From: Tetrastigma voinierianum
Lineage: Eukaryota > Streptophyta > Magnoliopsida > Vitales > Vitaceae
Length of the DNA: 64,000 bases
Assembly (NCBI GenBank): GCA_016808115.1
Contig: JAEQBH010005106.1
Span: forward strand, 62,001-126,000
Reading direction: 5' to 3'
Every line of letters starts with the position of its first letter. The first letter of the stretch is position 1. The position numbers were made by a program, and so were the translations under genes. A model generated the notes under the pieces. That model was not told where the DNA came from. It made no database searches and worked only from the letters and a program-made list of their open reading frames with translations. This document shows positions 61,097-64,000 of the stretch, piece after piece.

Positions 61097-61720
61097 CTGT
61101 CATGAAAGATTCATTTACAATGGCTCAGCACTGCATGTCAGACAAAACAAAGCAAATGTGCTTTTGCATATCAAAGTGAAAAAAAGAAGAAATATAGTGT
61201 TCATGGCACCGAATTCTGTAATCACTCAGCGTACTGCCAAAAAAGTACACTGTCATTTGACAGGATACTTATTGAGGAATCTGAGGCTACTTTCAAATCA
61301 ACAGGTACCGCATGAACTGTTTATTGTTTAGCTGATGGACTCACTGACAATAACAATAATAAAACAGCATTTGAAGAGCACAAAGATCCAGCAATAGTCA
61401 TTCAATCTACCGAATAAAACTTCATTTTCCCATAGAACACAATTCTCGGGAGAAATATTCCAAATCAGGAAACATATTGCAAAGTTAGTCAAAAATCAGT
61501 TGCAATTTGTTTCCTCGGTTATCATCTGGCATTGAGAGGAATATCGATGTAATGGTTACCAATCGAGGTGACTAGTGTGGAAGTTAAAAGCCATTTGTTC
61601 TCTCTTTTTCAGGAGATGAGTTAAACATAACATAGATAATCTAAAAGCAGTCACTCGTAATAGAGTATCTCATTATAAAGATACAAAAGCACTTTGACCG
61701 AGCTGCTTTTAGCCGTTCAC

Positions 61721-61808
61721 CTCCGGATCAATCAGAGCTAGAATCTTCTTGTTATCCTCCAAATACGTATCTCTTGGTCTCAAACGCCTCTCCTCCTTCA
61801 ATTCCCTT
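61721..61808 (-). pseudogene. VPS13-like exon 2
   Basis: A short exon reading ELKEERRLRPRDTYLEDNKK then ILALIDPE, followed by a GT donor. The basic stretch before the DPE end is typical of the family between the chorein start and the first long exon. It is intact in one frame. Confidence 0.75.
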
Positions 61809-61876
61809 CACCAAAATCCAAAAAGATCAATAAAATTCACAAAGAAAGAAAAAGAGCCAAATTTTCAGTGGCTCAC

Positions 61877-62162
61877 CCTCCGGATAATGTGATATGAACA
61901 CCACGAACGCCGATAGTTAACGCGGGAAAAGAATTGAAAGCTCAAATGATCAACCTAACGTCCTTCAAGGAGAAACCAGGAAGTCGTCGATAAGCTGATT
62001 GAGAACGAAAGTGTCGAAACGAAGGTTCTTTGCCATTCCATTGGAGCGAAGAAACCCCAAGTTGAGTTCCAGTTCTGGTTCTGGTTCTGGTTCTGGTTCT
62101 AGTTGTAGCCATGGCCGTAACCGAGAGACGAGCTTCTTTGAAATTGGGGTAGTAAAAAACAT
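61877..62162 (-). pseudogene. VPS13-like exon 1 (chorein N-terminus)
   Basis: Starts at the ATG at 62160-62162 with MFFTTPISKKLVSRLRPWLQ. A (GGTTCT)n-type hexanucleotide run encodes Glu-Pro repeats (EPEPEPELEL) at 62055-62100. The frame shifts near FVLNQLIDDF, after which FPGFSLKDVR and RGVHITLSG are read in a second frame, ending at a GT donor (61875-61876). The hydrophobic LGF..NLRFDTFVLNQL block fits the family start. Confidence 0.8.
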
Positions 62163-62900
62163 ATTCGAAGATCAGAATTCCAACCGTTAGGTAAGCGGCT
62201 CTTGGGCCATTGAAGACCTGGAAAGTTCAGCGGGGATGATCTTTTTTCAATTTGTAAAGATGGTTTGTGTTTTGATTGACGGTGTAACGGCCCTGATTCG
62301 CTCTTTTTAGAATGGAGATGGATGGTGGCTGTCCAAATATCCTCAATTAAGTCATTTTATATTTATATTATTATTAAAAACAACTTTAAAATTTAGTGTT
62401 CCTCGAAGTCGAACAATTAGAAGGCTCAGTATTTCTTTGTTCCTTACTTGTTGGATTATTCATGAGTCATGATGATATATTATATATACATTTTAGCCTT
62501 TATTACGAGTTTTTTCTTGGGAAAATTTACAGAAAAAATCTCTCATTATTGTTCGTGTTATCTACTTTCACTTTAAACTTTTCTTAGGACTTACAAGTAT
62601 AAATTAGTTGATACAGTGATTCAAATCATTAAAGTCATTAAACGGTATTAAAATAATTATTGGAATTATTAAAATAAGCGTCCACGCTAACGAAAGATTA
62701 CGTTATAATATAAGCGTGATTTAGCGATAATAGAAGAATGAGAAGAATTTAAAGGCGAATTACAACAGGTTATAAATGCAACGAATCATTATTAGTATCA
62801 TATTGAAGAATTACACGTGATTACGAAGAATTTGGTAGAAACGTCGGTTGATGCCGTGCTCTAAAGTATTTTAGAAAATTTAGAATAAAATCGATTAAAA
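62163..62900. promoter_or_regulatory. upstream region of the VPS13-like gene
   Basis: The first 100 bp are relatively GC-rich, as expected for a 5' end; the rest is AT-rich. A small plus-strand frame (62396-62587) looks accidental. No clear TATA box was identified, so the promoter is inferred from position only. Confidence 0.3.
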
Positions 62901-62966
62901 TAATAAATGCAAATAGTAATAAAATAGTAAAAGCCAATAATAAAAAACGAAATAGTCGAATTGTAA

Positions 62967-63338
62967 GAGTTAAAAACGTGTGAATTTAAGCTTATTGATA
63001 GTAGAAATCCACCTAACAAATTAAACAATAAAATTCCAAGTTCAATTGATAAGGAAAAGTTGAATCGTAAAGAGATAATAAGTGAAAATGATGATTATGA
63101 TCCTAATGACATAGTATTAATAGAAGCCTTAACCTATTACAAGCTAGAATTCTTAACATATAATTGGATATTAAAACCTTTATCTGTCTCTAGTATCAAA
63201 TATCTCCGAAGAATCGATAATGATAATACAATTCATCTCACTCGAAATGAAAGAAGAAATCTGTCAAGCAAAAATCGAAAATTTAAGGACAAAAATATAC
63301 TTAATGATAATCACTTTAGATTTAAATATAGTAGATAA
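62967..63338 (+). CDS. unrecognised A-rich open frame
   Basis: The frame is open from 62967 to a TAG at 63336-63338 (124 codons, no early ATG; a TTG is the first start-like codon at 63060). It reads FKLIDSRNPPNKLNNKIPSS, then NDDYDPNDIVLIEALTYYKL and NNERRNL-type basic stretches. The composition is rich in Asn, Lys, Ile and Asp, unlike the VPS13-like exons. No domain is recognised. It may be part of an endogenous element such as an old pararetrovirus or a retroelement gag, but no motif supports a choice. Confidence 0.3.
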   Translation, partial: ELKTCEFKLIDSRNPPNKLNNKIPSSIDKEKLNRKEIISENDDYDPNDIVLIEALTYYKLEFLTYNWILKPLSVSSIKYLRRIDNDNTIHLTRNERRNLSSKNRKFKDKNILNDNHFRFKYSR

Positions 63339-64000
63339 CATCCTATCATTTATACCCCATTTTTTATCTGAGCACAGAGGCTCACGATACCAGAAGTAGA
63401 TGTAAGAGTACATAAAACTTCGATAGAAATGTCAGCGGAACACTGAAAACTATCGAGAAATTGATGAAATTGATGAAATTTAGAGAATCTTTATATGCGA
63501 ATGGGATTTTAAGATAATAAAAATAACCTCAATCTCCTCTCAGTTACTGTTATATAGGCTTGATCGGTGACGCCGTATCTTCACCAAACTGATAATCCCT
63601 TCTTCCCTAACGCGCTTCCCAGCTCGTGGTGCCAGAACCAAGTCGATGCTCCAAAGAACTATTTCAGCTGTATGAATCGGCAATAAAAATATACGAAATT
63701 TTGAATTTTATTTCATTGAAATAACTCGCATCTTCTGCTCTGAAGCTTACAGGGAAGCATGACTCCGTTACAAATTTTGATCACGAGAGATGGATGCTTT
63801 ACGATTCTTTTCTGATAGAGTTCTTCGGTATTTATAAGAGGAGATCGTTCTCTTTGTTATACGATTCTCTTTTATCTTGCTTGCTTGTCACCTTTGTCAT
63901 GGCTCTCACGATATTCGGCGCATGCATCATTTTGTTAAGCCGTTTTCTCTTGCTTTTTTAACTGGAAGTCTTGTCATTTTGAAATATTGATCATCTTCTG
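63339..64000. other. unassigned right end
   Basis: No open frame of note. A TATA-like word (tatttataagag, near 63830) is followed by pyrimidine-rich sequence, which could be an LTR core promoter or a gene start running off the window. Nothing firmer can be said. Confidence 0.3.

Larger units (their letters stand above)
38528..62162 (-). pseudogene. plant VPS13-like lipid transfer protein gene, interrupted
   Basis: One minus-strand gene of 23.6 kb. It resembles the plant VPS13-like protein typified, from memory, by Arabidopsis At3g50380. VPS13 proteins are long hydrophobic channels that move phospholipids between membranes at contact sites. The N-terminus (62162) has the chorein-like start LRPWLQLEPE then LELNLGFLRSNGMAKNLRF. 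The C-terminus has KGFSGTKRYFGDLGKT, AETSGFNGM, VSGFH, YIEGYLQAMLDT and SSSLIEEIMDRVKGFLISKA, which are very characteristic of the family, and it ends at TGA at 38528-38530. About 20 exon blocks are listed separately. Against function: exons for the middle of the protein are absent between 52750 and 55510, stops or single-base shifts occur in many exons, and the 3' exons are scattered around a copia insertion. If the shifts are sequencing errors, the missing middle would still break the protein. Confidence 0.85.

Overview
This window reads as nuclear DNA of a flowering plant, probably a eudicot. The evidence is spliced genes with GT..AG introns, plant gene families (VPS13-like lipid transfer protein, MYB98-like R2R3-MYB, IAH1-like GDSL esterase), plant LTR retrotransposons primed by initiator tRNA-Met (TGGTATCAGAGC), plant L1 LINEs and many AT-rich simple repeats. 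No bacterial operon, CRISPR array, rRNA or convincing tRNA gene was seen. Every gene here is interrupted, truncated or frameshifted, so the window is a repeat-rich, decaying or poorly polished stretch.

Layout. (1) 1-3.6 kb: remnant of a Ty3/gypsy element (reverse transcriptase on the minus strand) next to unassigned GC-rich sequence. (2) 3.8-34.9 kb: a segmentally duplicated block. A unit holding a promoter-like stretch plus exons 1 and 2 of a MYB98-like gene occurs four times (about 5-8.2, 12.0-14.9 inverted, 14.9-17.5 and 17.5-27.3 kb). No copy has the exon for the second MYB repeat. Copies 1 and 4 are each followed by a minus-strand IAH1-like GDSL esterase (8.2-11.8 and 27.5-34.9 kb). The second GDSL copy is longer: it has a first exon, a probable 5'UTR exon and an intron holding a 3-kb LINE with target-site duplications. 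Copies 2 and 3 of the MYB unit meet head to head and form a large palindrome; a second palindrome lies at 4.3-4.6 kb. Copy 4 is split by a likely solo LTR (18.2-19.9 kb) and by a terminal-inverted-repeat element that itself holds a gypsy 3' end with a 2.6-kb LTR.

(3) 34.9-38.5 kb: AT-rich intergenic DNA with two local tandem repeats. (4) 38.5-62.2 kb: one very large minus-strand gene, a plant VPS13-like bridge-like lipid transfer protein, starting with a chorein-like N-terminus at 62.16 kb and ending at a stop codon at 38.53 kb. Its introns hold a complete but dead Ty1/copia element nested in the LTR of a miniature LTR element (TRIM), a second TRIM, several LTR fragments and a 5'-truncated LINE with a 15-bp target duplication. 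The exons for the middle of the protein are missing between 52.75 and 55.51 kb, and many remaining exons carry single-base shifts, so I call it a probable pseudogene. (5) 62.2-64.0 kb: the upstream side of that gene and an AT-rich open frame of unknown origin.

The genes do not form a pathway. The coherent story is structural: a gene-fragment cluster expanded by tandem and inverted duplication and loaded with transposons. The inverted MYB copies could in principle make hairpin RNA against intact MYB98-like genes elsewhere, but that is inference. Single-base indels occur in host genes and transposons alike, so assembly error must be excluded before calling all of them true pseudogenes.
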